Source: Pyrinomonadaceae bacterium MAG19_C2-C3 (GTDB lineage Bacteria; Acidobacteriota; Blastocatellia; Pyrinomonadales; Pyrinomonadaceae). Taken from it: a stretch of DNA of 64,000 nucleotides. The stretch lies in NCBI GenBank assembly GCA_024330265.1, contig JANDLT010000011.1, forward strand, positions 35,567 through 99,566, written 5' to 3'. Numbering within the stretch: the first letter of the stretch is position 1; every line of letters starts with the position of its first letter. The translations under genes were made by a program, and so were the position numbers. The notes below the pieces were generated by a model, which saw nothing but the letters and a program-made list of their open reading frames with translations, was not told the origin of the DNA and did no database searches. Positions 16,450 through 24,269 of this stretch are shown here, in pieces.

Positions 16450-18966
16450 TTAAGCCGTTTCCTGCTTCATAAAATTAGCGATAACCGCTTGCCCTAATGC
16501 GAGACCACCATCGTTCGGCGGCACAAGGCGATGCGTGAAGATTTCAAAATTAGCCGCTCGCAAACCTTTTGTCGCCGCCTCCAACAACGCCACGTTTTGA
16601 AAGACACCGCCACTGAGCGCGACCTGCGTCAAGTTAGTTTGCGCTCTCATCATCAAGCTTAACTTGAGAATCAAACCGGCGACCGCGTTATGAAACTTGG
16701 CGGCGATAATGGATGCCGGTACTTTCGTCAACACGTCTTGCGCGATGTGGCGAATCACCGTGTTCGGCTCAATGATTATCGAATCAACTTCCGCCGCATC
16801 ACCTTCCACCAACTCAAACTCATAACTCTCGCTTACATCGTCTGCCGCCAGTGCTTCAAATTCTATCGCGGCTTGCGCTTCGTAGGTCACAATCTGGCGC
16901 ACTCCGGCGAGCGCGGCGACCGCATCGAACAAGCGTCCCATGCTGCTTGTCGGCACGCTGCCGAAACCTGTTTCGAGTTGACGCCGGATGACGCCGCGCT
17001 CGACCGACGGACACGCCGCGACGCTCGGTAACGCTTCGTCCCATTCGACTCCCGCCGCCCATAGATGAGCGAGCGCGTGCCGGTATGGACGCTTCACCGC
17101 CGCGTCACCACCGACCAAAGGCACATAACGCAAATGCGCCGCGCGAACGAATCTTTTGTAATCGGCAATCAAAACCTCGCCGCCCCAGATCGCCGCGTCC
17201 GTGCCGTAGCCCGTGCCGTCGAAGCTGAAAGCGATAACAGGTTGTTCACCGAGAAGTCCATTCTCAGCCATCACCGCCGCGATGTGGGCGTGATGATGTT
17301 GCACTTCGCAAATCTCAACGCGATGCTCGACACGACGCGCCGCGAGATTATCCGGCGATGTACTCAATAATGACTTCGCACGCGATTTTGCGAACCGTGT
17401 GGAGAGATAGCGCGGGTGCATATCGCACGCGATGATTTCCGGTGTGATGCGAAACAGCTTTTCGCAAAGTTCGATTGAAGATTCAAAAGCGCGCAAGGTC
17501 TCAAGACTTTCCATGTCGCCGATGTGCTGGCTCATGAAAGCATAATCATCTTTCGCAAGGCAGAACGTGCTTTTCAGTTCGCCGCCGACGGCGAGCGTCG
17601 GCTTGAGTTTGAAAGGCAACTTGACGGGCATCGGTGCATAACCGCGCGAACGACGAATCGGCAACTCTCTCCCTTCAAACACGCGCACCACCGAATCATC
17701 ACACGGTATATGTATGCTCCGGTTATGAACGAGGAAGGCATCAGCCAGCGTCGCAAGTCGCCGGAGCGCATCGTCGGTGTCCGTAATAATCGGCTCGTTT
17801 GAGAAGTTACCGGAAGTCATCACCAACACCCTCACCACGCTCGCCGCGTCGTCCGTGTCCGTCAGCAACAGGTGATGAAGCGGAGTGTAAGGCAACATCA
17901 CGCCGATATAAGCGTTGCCCGGCGCAATCAGTTTTGATAACTCTGACGCCGGTTTCTTCTTCAACAACACGATTGGGCGCGCTCTGCTTTCTAGTAATGT
18001 AATCTCCGCCGCACTCACATCCGCAAACTCATAAATCTGATTGATGTCGCGCACCATCACGGCGAACGGTTTATCAACGCGCCCCTTGCGTTCGCGCAAT
18101 CTTCGCACCGCCCCTTCGTTCGCCGCATCACACGCGAGATGAAACCCGCCGATACCTTTGACCGCGACAATCTCGCCGCGAGCGATTGATGCCTGTGCGC
18201 TTCTAATCGCGTCTTGCCTGTCAGAACCGCCTGCTAACGCGAAAGTAGGAAGGCGGAAGGCGGAAGGCGGAAGTAAAGCATTAGGATTACTTCTTTCATT
18301 CATCCTTCCGCCTTCCGCCTTCCTACTTTCGCATCCCCCGCCCGCTACCGCAGGCGGTTCTGACTTATTCCGAAACTCGACGTGCGGACCGCACTCCGCG
18401 CACGCATTCGGCTCGGCATGAAAGCGACGGTCAAGCGGGTCGCGGTATTCGCCTCTGCATTCATCGCACATCACGAAATCCCGCATCGTCGTCTGTGCGC
18501 GGTCGTAAGGAATGTTTTCGGTGATGGTGAATCGCGGTCCGCAGTTGGTGCAGTTGATGAACGGGTAACGGTAACGGCGGTCGTGCGAATCGAACAACTC
18601 GCGTAGGCAGTCGGCGCATGTCGCAATGTCAGCCGGAATCGGCGTCAGATGGTCGCCGTCCGACGCGCTCTCGATGATGCGAAAGTCCGTGTAGTGCGCC
18701 GACGCTAAATCGTCAGTGCGTTCGATTGATTCGACGAGTGAGAGCGGTGGCGGGTTGGCGTTGATGTCGTGGATAAAACCTTCGACATCGCCCCCTTCGC
18801 CTTCGACATCAATGAGGACGCCGCTTGTGTTATTGAGTACCTGACCTTTGAGCGCATGACGCCGTGCGAGCGTGAAAACGAATGGACGAAAGCCGACGCC
18901 TTGCACTATCCCGCGCACCAGAATTTGCACGCGAACCTGTGTTGATAGTTGCTTGACGCTGTACAT
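16450..18966 (-). CDS. hypF: HypF carbamoyltransferase with an in-frame repeat insertion
   Basis: 838 residues, longer than the usual ~750. Acylphosphatase domain at residues 10-95 (VRGIVQGVGFRPFVFTLARR). Zinc fingers at about 112-200 (CADC, CTNC, CDEC, CAEC pairs). YrdC-like domain (EIVAVKGIGGFHLACDAANE). Kae1-like C-terminal domain with the metal site HHHAHIAAVMAENG and FSFDGTGYG. It makes carbamoyl-AMP from carbamoyl phosphate and loads HypE. Between zinc finger and YrdC domains sit about 48 extra residues (SEPPAVAGGGCESRKAEGG onward) encoded by the palindromic repeat at 18220-18364, which preserves the frame. Otherwise intact. Confidence 0.93.
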   Translation of the reverse strand: MYSVKQLSTQVRVQILVRGIVQGVGFRPFVFTLARRHALKGQVLNNTSGVLIDVEGEGGDVEGFIHDINANPPPLSLVESIERTDDLASAHYTDFRIIESASDGDHLTPIPADIATCADCLRELFDSHDRRYRYPFINCTNCGPRFTITENIPYDRAQTTMRDFVMCDECRGEYRDPLDRRFHAEPNACAECGPHVEFRNKSEPPAVAGGGCESRKAEGGRMNERSNPNALLPPSAFRLPTFALAGGSDRQDAIRSAQASIARGEIVAVKGIGGFHLACDAANEGAVRRLRERKGRVDKPFAVMVRDINQIYEFADVSAAEITLLESRARPIVLLKKKPASELSKLIAPGNAYIGVMLPYTPLHHLLLTDTDDAASVVRVLVMTSGNFSNEPIITDTDDALRRLATLADAFLVHNRSIHIPCDDSVVRVFEGRELPIRRSRGYAPMPVKLPFKLKPTLAVGGELKSTFCLAKDDYAFMSQHIGDMESLETLRAFESSIELCEKLFRITPEIIACDMHPRYLSTRFAKSRAKSLLSTSPDNLAARRVEHRVEICEVQHHHAHIAAVMAENGLLGEQPVIAFSFDGTGYGTDAAIWGGEVLIADYKRFVRAAHLRYVPLVGGDAAVKRPYRHALAHLWAAGVEWDEALPSVAACPSVERGVIRRQLETGFGSVPTSSMGRLFDAVAALAGVRQIVTYEAQAAIEFEALAADDVSESYEFELVEGDAAEVDSIIIEPNTVIRHIAQDVLTKVPASIIAAKFHNAVAGLILKLSLMMRAQTNLTQVALSGGVFQNVALLEAATKGLRAANFEIFTHRLVPPNDGGLALGQAVIANFMKQETA
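18220..18364. repeat. 145-bp palindromic repeat inserted in frame within hypF
   Basis: Outer arms GTCAGAACCGCCTG (18220-18233) and CAGGCGGTTCTGAC (18351-18364) are exact complements. Inside, 'GCGAAAGTAGGAAGGC' plus further GGAAGGC heptamers (about 18238-18274) is mirrored by their complement (about 18304-18332). The element has no stop codon in the hypF frame and encodes residues read as SEPPAVAGG at one end. It resembles protein-inserted palindromic elements such as the RPEs of Rickettsia. Confidence 0.85.
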
Positions 18967-18978
18967 GATTTTTTGATT

Positions 18979-19051
18979 GCGGAATGCGGAATGCGGAGTG
19001 CGGATTGGAAAACTGTCTTCTTAAATCCGCACTCCGCATTCCGCATTCCGC
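18979..19051. repeat. Heptamer hairpin (GCGGAAT type) between hypB and hypF
   Basis: The 28-base left arm (18979-19006) is four heptamers, GCGGAAT GCGGAAT GCGGAGT GCGGATT. The right arm (19024-19051) is its exact complement. The hairpin overlaps the hypB 3' end and provides its last residues (RMRNAECGVRI) and stop codon. Same style as 22192-22265. Confidence 0.85.
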
Positions 19052-19698
19052 ATTCGGAAGAATTGCTTTAGCTCGTCCATTCCTTCGCCGGTTTTCGCCG
19101 AGACTTGGAAGATTTCCATACCGGGGCGCACCGCCTGAATGTTGGCGTGCGCCGCGTGTTCATCGAATTCGACCGCACCGGCTAAATCAATCTTGGTAAT
19201 CACCGCCACGTCCGCCGTGTTGAAAATCGTCGGGTACTTGAGCGGCTTGTCTTCACCTTCCGTCACCGAAAGCAGAACGATGCGAAGGTCTTCGCCGAGG
19301 TTATAGCTTGAAGGGCAAACGAGGTTGCCGACGTTTTCGATGAACAGTAAATCCAGTTCTTCAAGATTCCAACCTTCAAGCGCGCGTTCGACCATCGTGG
19401 CTTCGAGGTGGCAAACCGTGCCGGTGGTTATCTGTTTGACCGGAACTTGGCTGCGGGCTAAACGCGCCGCGTCATTGTCAGTCGCAAGGTCGCCGACGAG
19501 GGCGGCGACCCGCCACTCTTCACGAAAGATTGTGAGCATCTTCTCCAGCAACGCGGTCTTGCCTGTGCCGGGACTCGAGACGAGGCTGACGACATAAACT
19601 CCGGCTGCTTGGAAGCGAACACGCAGTTCGCGTGCGAGCAGGTCGTTCTGCTTCAACACGTTTTGTCTGACTTCGATAAGGCGAGGTTGCGTGTTCAT
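19021..19698 (-). CDS. hypB: HypB GTPase, nickel insertion for hydrogenase
   Basis: 225 residues, ATG at 19698 overlapping the hypA stop by 4 bases. SIMIBI-class GTPase: P-loop VSSPGTGKTALLEKML at about residue 40, GDLATDNDAARL, the metal site GTVCHLEATMV with the Cys-His pair, LLFIENVGNLVCPSSYNLGE, and ITKIDL for guanine recognition. It drives nickel transfer from HypA to the hydrogenase large subunit. No His-rich N-terminal nickel-storage segment. The C-terminal residues (RMRNAECGVRI) come from the heptamer hairpin at 18979-19051 and replace the natural end, but the catalytic domain is complete. Confidence 0.92.
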   Translation of the reverse strand: MNTQPRLIEVRQNVLKQNDLLARELRVRFQAAGVYVVSLVSSPGTGKTALLEKMLTIFREEWRVAALVGDLATDNDAARLARSQVPVKQITTGTVCHLEATMVERALEGWNLEELDLLFIENVGNLVCPSSYNLGEDLRIVLLSVTEGEDKPLKYPTIFNTADVAVITKIDLAGAVEFDEHAAHANIQAVRPGMEIFQVSAKTGEGMDELKQFFRMRNAECGVRI

Positions 19699-20034
19699 CC
19701 TTCAATCTCCAAAGCGGCGACTTCAAGTTCTTTGCCCTGCATAATCTGCGGCGTCGGCGTGTCGCAAATCGGACAGCGAAAATGTTGAATAGAAGCAAGA
19801 GCGCGTTCCGCATCGCAAGCCGGACAATAGACTGTGACCGGAATCTCTTCGATACACAGGCGCGAACCCTGAAGCGGTGTGCCTTCACAGGCAACTTCGT
19901 AAGAGAACAGAAGGGCTTCCTTGACCACGCCGGAGAGTCGCCCTAACTTGAGATGTATCGCCCTAACCTGCACGCCGCGCCGCTTCTTCCGTCGCCATTT
20001 CGACCATACTCACTGCGATGGAAAGTTCGTGCAT
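19695..20034 (-). pseudogene. hypA: hypA with one frameshift near the N-terminus
   Basis: ATG at 20034 opens MHELSIAVSMVEMATEEAAR, the HypA start with the nickel-binding His2. Near 19975 the frame breaks (CGGCGTGCAGG). The other frame continues VQVRAIHLKLGRLSGVVKEA, LFSYEVACEGTPLQG and the zinc-binding pairs CPAC and CPIC to the stop at 19695. A one-base gain or two-base loss is enough. HypA delivers nickel with HypB. Translation from the internal GTG would give a protein without His2, so nickel transfer should fail. Confidence 0.85.
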
Positions 20035-20043
20035 GACTTGAGC

Positions 20044-20090
20044 AGTAGGCAGTAGGCAGTTAAAAGCAGATTGACTGCCTACTGCCTACT
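20044..20090. repeat. Heptamer hairpin (AGTAGGC type) between yceI and hypA
   Basis: AGTAGGCAGTAGGCAGT at 20044-20060 is exactly complemented by ACTGCCTACTGCCTACT at 20074-20090. The yceI stop codon (20079-20081) lies inside the right arm. Probably acts as a terminator between yceI and hypA or is an invaded repeat. Confidence 0.8.
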
Positions 20091-20645
20091 TGCAAAGATG
20101 TCGAATGAGAATTTCAATTCGTCTTTGACTTTGAGCGTGCCGCCGGCGATGGAGACGGGCTTGATGTTGAAGTCGGTTTGGCGCAGCGAGAACTCGCCTT
20201 GTGCGGAAAGCGTGTCTTGGTTGAAAGTCACGTTCGCGTCAATCAGGTGTTCGCGTGTGACGCCGTGCAAGGTCAGGTCGCCCGTGATTTTAACGTGGTG
20301 CTGATTGTCCGCGATTGGGTGCGACGATGTTTTCTTACTTATGAAAACTATCTCAGGGTAACGCGCGATTTCGAATACATCTTCGCGCATCGCGCGCTCT
20401 ATCTCGCGGCGGTCTTTGTCGCTTACTTTGTCCGTCACGGTGAACGAGTCGGGCGTCACGAGCATCAGCAGTGAAGCCTTTTCGAGTGTGTCCGAGACAA
20501 ACCGTGCGTCGCCGCCGAAGCCGCAGATCGCAATCGTCGGATTGTGTCCGAACATTGAGAGCAACCCATCGGCGAACGCCTGCACGACGAAGCGACTGTG
20601 GGTGGCGTCCATGCGGTAGCGGACGGTGTTGTTAGTGGCACTCAT
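20079..20645 (-). CDS. YceI-family lipid-binding protein
   Basis: 188 residues from ATG 20645 (MSATNNTVRYRMDATHSRF). A longer frame to 20708 was rejected because its N-terminus has no homology. YceI beta-barrel pattern: VVQAFADGLLSMFGHNPTI, HHVKITGDLTLHGVTREHLI, LSAQGEFSLRQTDFNIKPVS and LKVKDELKFSFDIFA. YceI proteins bind long isoprenoid or fatty molecules. There is no signal peptide, so it is probably cytoplasmic, unlike E. coli YceI. The last residues come from a repeat hairpin. Lies within the hydrogenase locus, minus strand. Confidence 0.82.
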   Translation of the reverse strand: MSATNNTVRYRMDATHSRFVVQAFADGLLSMFGHNPTIAICGFGGDARFVSDTLEKASLLMLVTPDSFTVTDKVSDKDRREIERAMREDVFEIARYPEIVFISKKTSSHPIADNQHHVKITGDLTLHGVTREHLIDANVTFNQDTLSAQGEFSLRQTDFNIKPVSIAGGTLKVKDELKFSFDIFASRQ

Positions 20646-20676
20646 AAGTTTTAGTTCTATCGTTTGCCTTTGCTCA

Positions 20677-21264
20677 TCACAACGCGCGGCGCACGGCATT
20701 CCGCACAACCTCCGTCGTCAATCCATAAACGAGATGCGACGCGAGCGCGTAAGCGTGAATCGAGAGCGGATACTCGGTTGGCGATTTCGAGAGACCGAGC
20801 GCGGGTACAACCCCTTCATCAGCCGTGATCCAGATTACCGCTCCATACCCCGCGCCCGTGCCGAAGGTGACGGCGGGTGCGAGTTCGGCAGCCGCGCCGT
20901 AGAGCGCGCCCATCGAGATGCCGTAAGCGTAGTGAAGTGCCGTGCCTGCCGTCTGCTTCTCGCTCTTTGTCAATTCACGGTCGAAGACGCCGACCGAGAC
21001 GACGTTGGCGAGTCGCTCCGCCGCGTCGTCTTGTTCGTCGTCGCTGCCGCGCTCCTGCAACATCTCTCCCGCGCCGTGTTGCGGAGTGCCTTGTTGCAGA
21101 GATTGCGCGCCGTGTGATTTTTCTTCGCCCGTCATCAATTTACTACACAGCTTTTGAAATTGATTCATCACCACCGACGCGACCAGCCCGCCGACCAGCC
21201 CCGCGGCGAGTCCCTTCCACACGTCGCTTTCGCGTGGTTCGTTCACCCGTTCGTTGATTCGCAT
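20677..21264 (-). CDS. DUF1440-like membrane protein
   Basis: 195 residues from ATG 21264, which has AAGGG 10 bases upstream; GTG 21273 is a poorer start. Membrane segment near the N-terminus (LAAGLVGGLVASVVMNQFQ), a hydrophilic Gln/Glu-rich middle (SLQQGTPQHGAGEML), then further membrane segments (YAYGISMGALYGAAAELAPA, GAGYGAVIWITADEGVVPAL, ALASHLVYGLTTEVVRN). This resembles the YagU/DUF1440 inner-membrane family. Role unknown. It overlaps the truncated DUF5947 gene by 22 bases, suggesting co-transcription. Confidence 0.7.
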   Translation of the reverse strand: MRINERVNEPRESDVWKGLAAGLVGGLVASVVMNQFQKLCSKLMTGEEKSHGAQSLQQGTPQHGAGEMLQERGSDDEQDDAAERLANVVSVGVFDRELTKSEKQTAGTALHYAYGISMGALYGAAAELAPAVTFGTGAGYGAVIWITADEGVVPALGLSKSPTEYPLSIHAYALASHLVYGLTTEVVRNAVRRAL

Positions 21265-21626
21265 GACGGACACGCCCTTACATGTTTCTGATTTTCATGT
21301 ACCGTTGCCGGTGTGCTGTGAAAGAAAAACGCCATCTGAATCGGTATCGCAAGGCTATCCCACTGCGCGTCCGTCAACTGAAACTCCGGCAGGTAGCGCA
21401 CGCGACGCGGGACGCGCCGGTATTTCATTTCCGCTCCGCCGCTAAAGAGAATCGCGCACGCATCGCACGCGCAAACCATTTGACGGCTCGCAGGCTCAAT
21501 TAAATGTTGATGTTCGACTGCCAGTTCAGCACTGCACAGTTCGCAACGCTCGACGGGCGCACGCTCGCGCACAAAGCGACGGAGTGCGGCGAACGAGCGG
21601 TTTTGCTGTGGCGGCGATGAACTCAT
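21243..21626 (-). pseudogene. DUF5947-like protein, C-terminal half lost
   Basis: About 127 residues from ATG 21626. The N-terminal half matches DUF5947 as I remember it: RFVRERAPVERCELCSAELA, EHQHLIEPASRQMVCACDAC and IPIQMAFFFHST. Four cysteines (CELC, CACDAC) suggest a metal site. Full-length relatives are about 200 residues or more, and similarity stops after FFFHST; the last 20 residues (VHENQKHVRACPSCESTNG) look unrelated. DUF5947 genes occur beside group 1h hydrogenases, which fits this locus. Truncation matches the decay of its neighbours, but the domain's exact length is from memory. Confidence 0.55.
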
Positions 21627-21669
21627 CGTTACGTGCAAAGGGCAAACGCGAATTGATTACGAGTGATTA

Positions 21670-22155
21670 TTAACGGCGCGCCGCGCGCAAGGCTTCGCCC
21701 GCCGTCCAGATTGCCGCGCCGAGCATCATGATGTCTTTCGCCAAGAACTGTCCGGGATTCGGCGACGGGAATGGAAAGCCGTAACCCGGCTGCCAGACGC
21801 CCGGTGTCGTAAGGACGAAACTCATCGTGATGAGAAACATGATGATTGCGCCGATGCTGCCGACGGCTGAAACAAACGGCGCAAACCGTCGCGTCGCAAT
21901 CAGCAATCCTAAAGTGACCTCGACGACGCCAATCAGCATCGCAAAACTCCGCACGCTAAACACGCTGTACGCCCATGACATGAACGGCGAGTTTGCGACA
22001 AACGGTTGGATGGCTTCGGCTTCGTAGGCAGTGAACTTCAACGCTCCGACCCACAGTAAAACCATGACCAGCCCGTAGCGAATAACAAAGGTACCAAGAT
22101 TTTCCAGTTTGTATCCGATGGTGTTGCTTTCAACGCGATCCATTGTTGTTGCCAT
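21670..22155 (-). CDS. DUF417/YkgB-family inner membrane protein
   Basis: 161 residues from ATG 22155, preceded by GGAGGATG. The frame runs further upstream into the repeat hairpin and was trimmed. Four membrane segments: FVIRYGLVMVLLWVGALKFT, FAMLIGVVEVTLGLLIATRR, FVSAVGSIGAIIMFLITMSF and a C-terminal one. The motif GALKFTAYEAEAIQPFVANS is typical of DUF417 (YkgB/RclC, linked to reactive chlorine resistance in E. coli). It separates the hydrogenase structural remnants from the maturation genes and is itself intact. Function here unknown. Confidence 0.82.
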   Translation of the reverse strand: MATTMDRVESNTIGYKLENLGTFVIRYGLVMVLLWVGALKFTAYEAEAIQPFVANSPFMSWAYSVFSVRSFAMLIGVVEVTLGLLIATRRFAPFVSAVGSIGAIIMFLITMSFVLTTPGVWQPGYGFPFPSPNPGQFLAKDIMMLGAAIWTAGEALRAARR

Positions 22156-22191
22156 TATTTCATCCTCCAATTTTGTTGATTGCGGATTTGG

Positions 22192-22265
22192 GATTGCGGA
22201 GTGCGGATTAGAAAACAAAGATGTGCTTGCGGCTTCTTCTGTTCTTCAATCCGCACTCCGCAATC
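22192..22265. repeat. Heptamer hairpin (GCGGAGT type) at the break of hyaB
   Basis: GATTGCGGAGTGCGGATT (22192-22209) is exactly complemented at 22248-22265. It lies where hydrogenase large-subunit similarity ends, so the repeat marks the deletion junction or invaded it. Same heptamer words as 18979-19051. Confidence 0.82.
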
Positions 22266-22843
22266 GAAGAGTCACGCGGGCGGCATGTTCGGCATCTTCG
22301 GGTCTCGCGGTAGAATTCGCCGGTGAACGGATTGAGTGCCGTCATGATGTCGGCGATGGTGCGATAGCCGTGCAGTTCGGCGTGCGGGGCGGCGGTTCGC
22401 TTCGCCTTCTCCCAGACGCTTGGGTTGGTCTCCTTGACCATGTTTTCGCAGAAGTCCACGCCGACCAGATTGTCTTGATAAATGTTGTGGTCGAACATGT
22501 ATTCGGCGGCTTCGCCCAAGTTGACTATCCACTCGCCGAGCGCGGGCGGGCGCACATCGAACGCCATGTTCTGTGCATAGCACGCGCAAGTGGCGTGGTT
22601 GTCGCCGCAGATGCCGCTCGTGATGAAGTGTGCGTCGCGCGGGTCTTTGCCCTTCATGAAAATCGAGTAGCCGCGAAAGATGGAAGACGTGCTGTGACAC
22701 TCGGTGACCTGTTTGTTGGCGAAGTCAATCTTCGTGTAAATGCCTAAACTTCCGACGATGCGCGTAATCGGGTCCCAGTTCATATCAACCAGTGTGCGCA
22801 GCGTGGTCGGAGCCTTTGGTAAAGTCGTGGTGGTGGTACTCAT
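22208..22843 (-). pseudogene. Group 1h [NiFe] hydrogenase large subunit, truncated and missing a Ni-site cysteine
   Basis: ATG 22843 overlaps the small-subunit stop by 4 bases. About 190 residues match group 1h large subunits: LVDMNWDPITRIVGSLGIYT, FRGYSIFMKGKDPRDAHFIT, CGDNHATCACYAQNMAF and ADIMTALNPFTGEFYRE. Similarity then stops; the remaining ~350 residues, with the C-terminal CxxC nickel ligands, are absent. The N-terminal nickel motif should read RICGIC before GDNH, but here it reads TSGICGDNH, so three residues including one ligand cysteine are missing, as from loss of one unit of a 9-bp tandem repeat. Not functional. Confidence 0.9.
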
Positions 22844-23685
22844 GATGAGTGCTTCCTTTCCTGCATACGGACTTCTTGATACCCGGTGGTAAGTTCAGGA
22901 CGGTTGTGCCGCCACTTAGGTTCCTTGTTGAGCGTGTGGTTGGTGACGCCGCGCAGCGCACGAATCGCGCGACCGTAAAGACCAACCGCGCCCGACGAGA
23001 GTTTCGCGCCCGGCGGTTCATCCATGAACGGCATGAACTTGTCCGGGAAGCCGGGCATTGTGCAGCCGATGCAGATGCCGCCGACATTCGGGCAACCGCC
23101 GATGCCAGCCATCCAACCGCGCTTCGGCACATTGCAATTCACGACGGGTCCCCAGCAGCCGAGTTTGACGATGCACTTCGACGAACCGTACTCGGAAGCG
23201 AAATCGGCTTGCTCGTAATAGCCCGCGCGGTCACAACCTTCGTGAACCGTTTTGCCAAAGAGCCATGTCGGTCGAAGCGCTATCGAGCGGTATCATCGGA
23301 GCCAAGCTCGCCGCTTGATAGAGCAGGTAAAGAAGCGTCTCCATGAAATTGTCGGGTTGAACGGGGCAGCCGGGGACATTGACAATCGGGATGCCCGCTT
23401 TCGACTTCCAATCCCAACCTAAAAAGTCCGCCAGCCCATACACCCGGTCGGATTGCCCGCCATCGCGTGAATGCCGCCGTAGGTCGCACACGTTCCGCAG
23501 CCGACGACGGCGAGAGCCTTCGGAGCCAGACGCGAAATCCATTCGGTCGTCGGGATAGGTTGATTCGTCATCGCGTCGTTCCCGAGTGCCGCCCAGTAAC
23601 CATCGCCACTGAGTTGCTCGTTCGGAAGCGAGCCTTCGACGACCAGCACAAACGGGTCAAGCAAACCCTGCTCCGCCTGATACCA
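22840..23685 (-). pseudogene. Group 1h [NiFe] hydrogenase small subunit, multiply frameshifted
   Basis: Three frame segments together give most of a group 1h small subunit. 23685 to ~23440: WYQAEQGLLDPFVLVVEGSL through VVGCGTCATYGGIHAMAGNP. ~23440 to ~23285: GLADFLGWDWKSKAGIPIVN through FMETLLYLLYQ. ~23285 to 22840: LRPTWLFGKTVHEGCDRAGY, SSKCIVKLGCWGPVVNCNVP and GGCPNVGGICIGCTMPGFPD, with cluster ligands. The frame is also stopped upstream (TAA at 23688-23686), and the N-terminal segment with the first proximal-cluster cysteines is missing. At least two frameshifts plus truncation make a pseudogene. Confidence 0.9.
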
Positions 23686-23751
23686 TTACTTCATAAAGCT
23701 TACTGCGGGGGCGCAGTTTCCGATGTGACCGGGGAAGTTACAAACCGATGA

Positions 23752-24269
23752 TCAACGAGCTTCGATGAAGATTCAACGCTGTCTTGCTACGGAGCGATTT
23801 GGGGGTCGCTTTGCGGCTGAACAAATCCTTCGTCGGAAAAGCGGTCATCCGCCTCGCTATCGCCTTGTCTTTGCTTGAATGTATTTAGAGTTTAACTCCA
23901 TGTCACATCCGCGTCAAATTTTTTATTGCTTGAGCCATTCACATTCCGCCTTCATCGCTCGCCTCTGAAAAGAGCTATAATTCTGACTTCGATGGTGTCT
24001 CAGAATTTATGCTGTCGTCTGTGCTTCATGTTTTGTTTAGCCACGAAACAACACGAAACGACATGAAAGACGCGCTTTTGGCTTCGTGTTCGCTTCGTGT
24101 AATTTCGTGGCTAATTCCTTCCGGCATAAATTCTGAGACACGACCATAATGTTTAATCGAAATACGGTTGAGCCAACTCTCTAGCCTGAAGATTGAATGT
24201 CAAAAAACACTGCTTTTTCAACTTCGCATTGACCAAAAACTGCTCAATTCACTGCGTAAAATGAGTTGG
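23752..24269. other. Intergenic region upstream of the hydrogenase remnant
   Basis: About 520 bases with no supported gene. It contains the inverted-repeat element at 23995-24141. The 5' part of the small-subunit gene should lie near its left edge but is not recognisable. The right part precedes the end of the aldarate dehydratase gene. Confidence 0.5.
23995..24141. mobile_element. 147-bp MITE-like element with 18-bp perfect terminal inverted repeats
   Basis: GTGTCTCAGAATTTATGC (23995-24012) is exactly complemented at 24124-24141. The interior carries a second inverted pair built of CACGAAACAACACGAAA-type words (TTAGCCACGAAA near 24038 against TTTCGTGGCTAA near 24102). No coding capacity. 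Structure fits a small non-autonomous transposable element or a dispersed hairpin repeat. Confidence 0.65.

Noticed and set aside
18238..22265. CRISPR-like array from the repeated heptamers
   Set aside because: Units are 7 bp in direct tandem and paired as hairpins, with no spacers and no cas genes.
22109..22747. Plus-strand frame of 212 codons across the hydrogenase remnant
   Set aside because: It is the antisense of hyaB' and the repeat hairpin; no family resemblance.
10351..23690. Explaining all hydrogenase lesions by sequencing error
   Set aside because: Lesions include a 9-bp in-frame loss, large truncations and an insertion, and most genes elsewhere in the window are open. Individual one-base indels (hypA, hypC) could still be errors.
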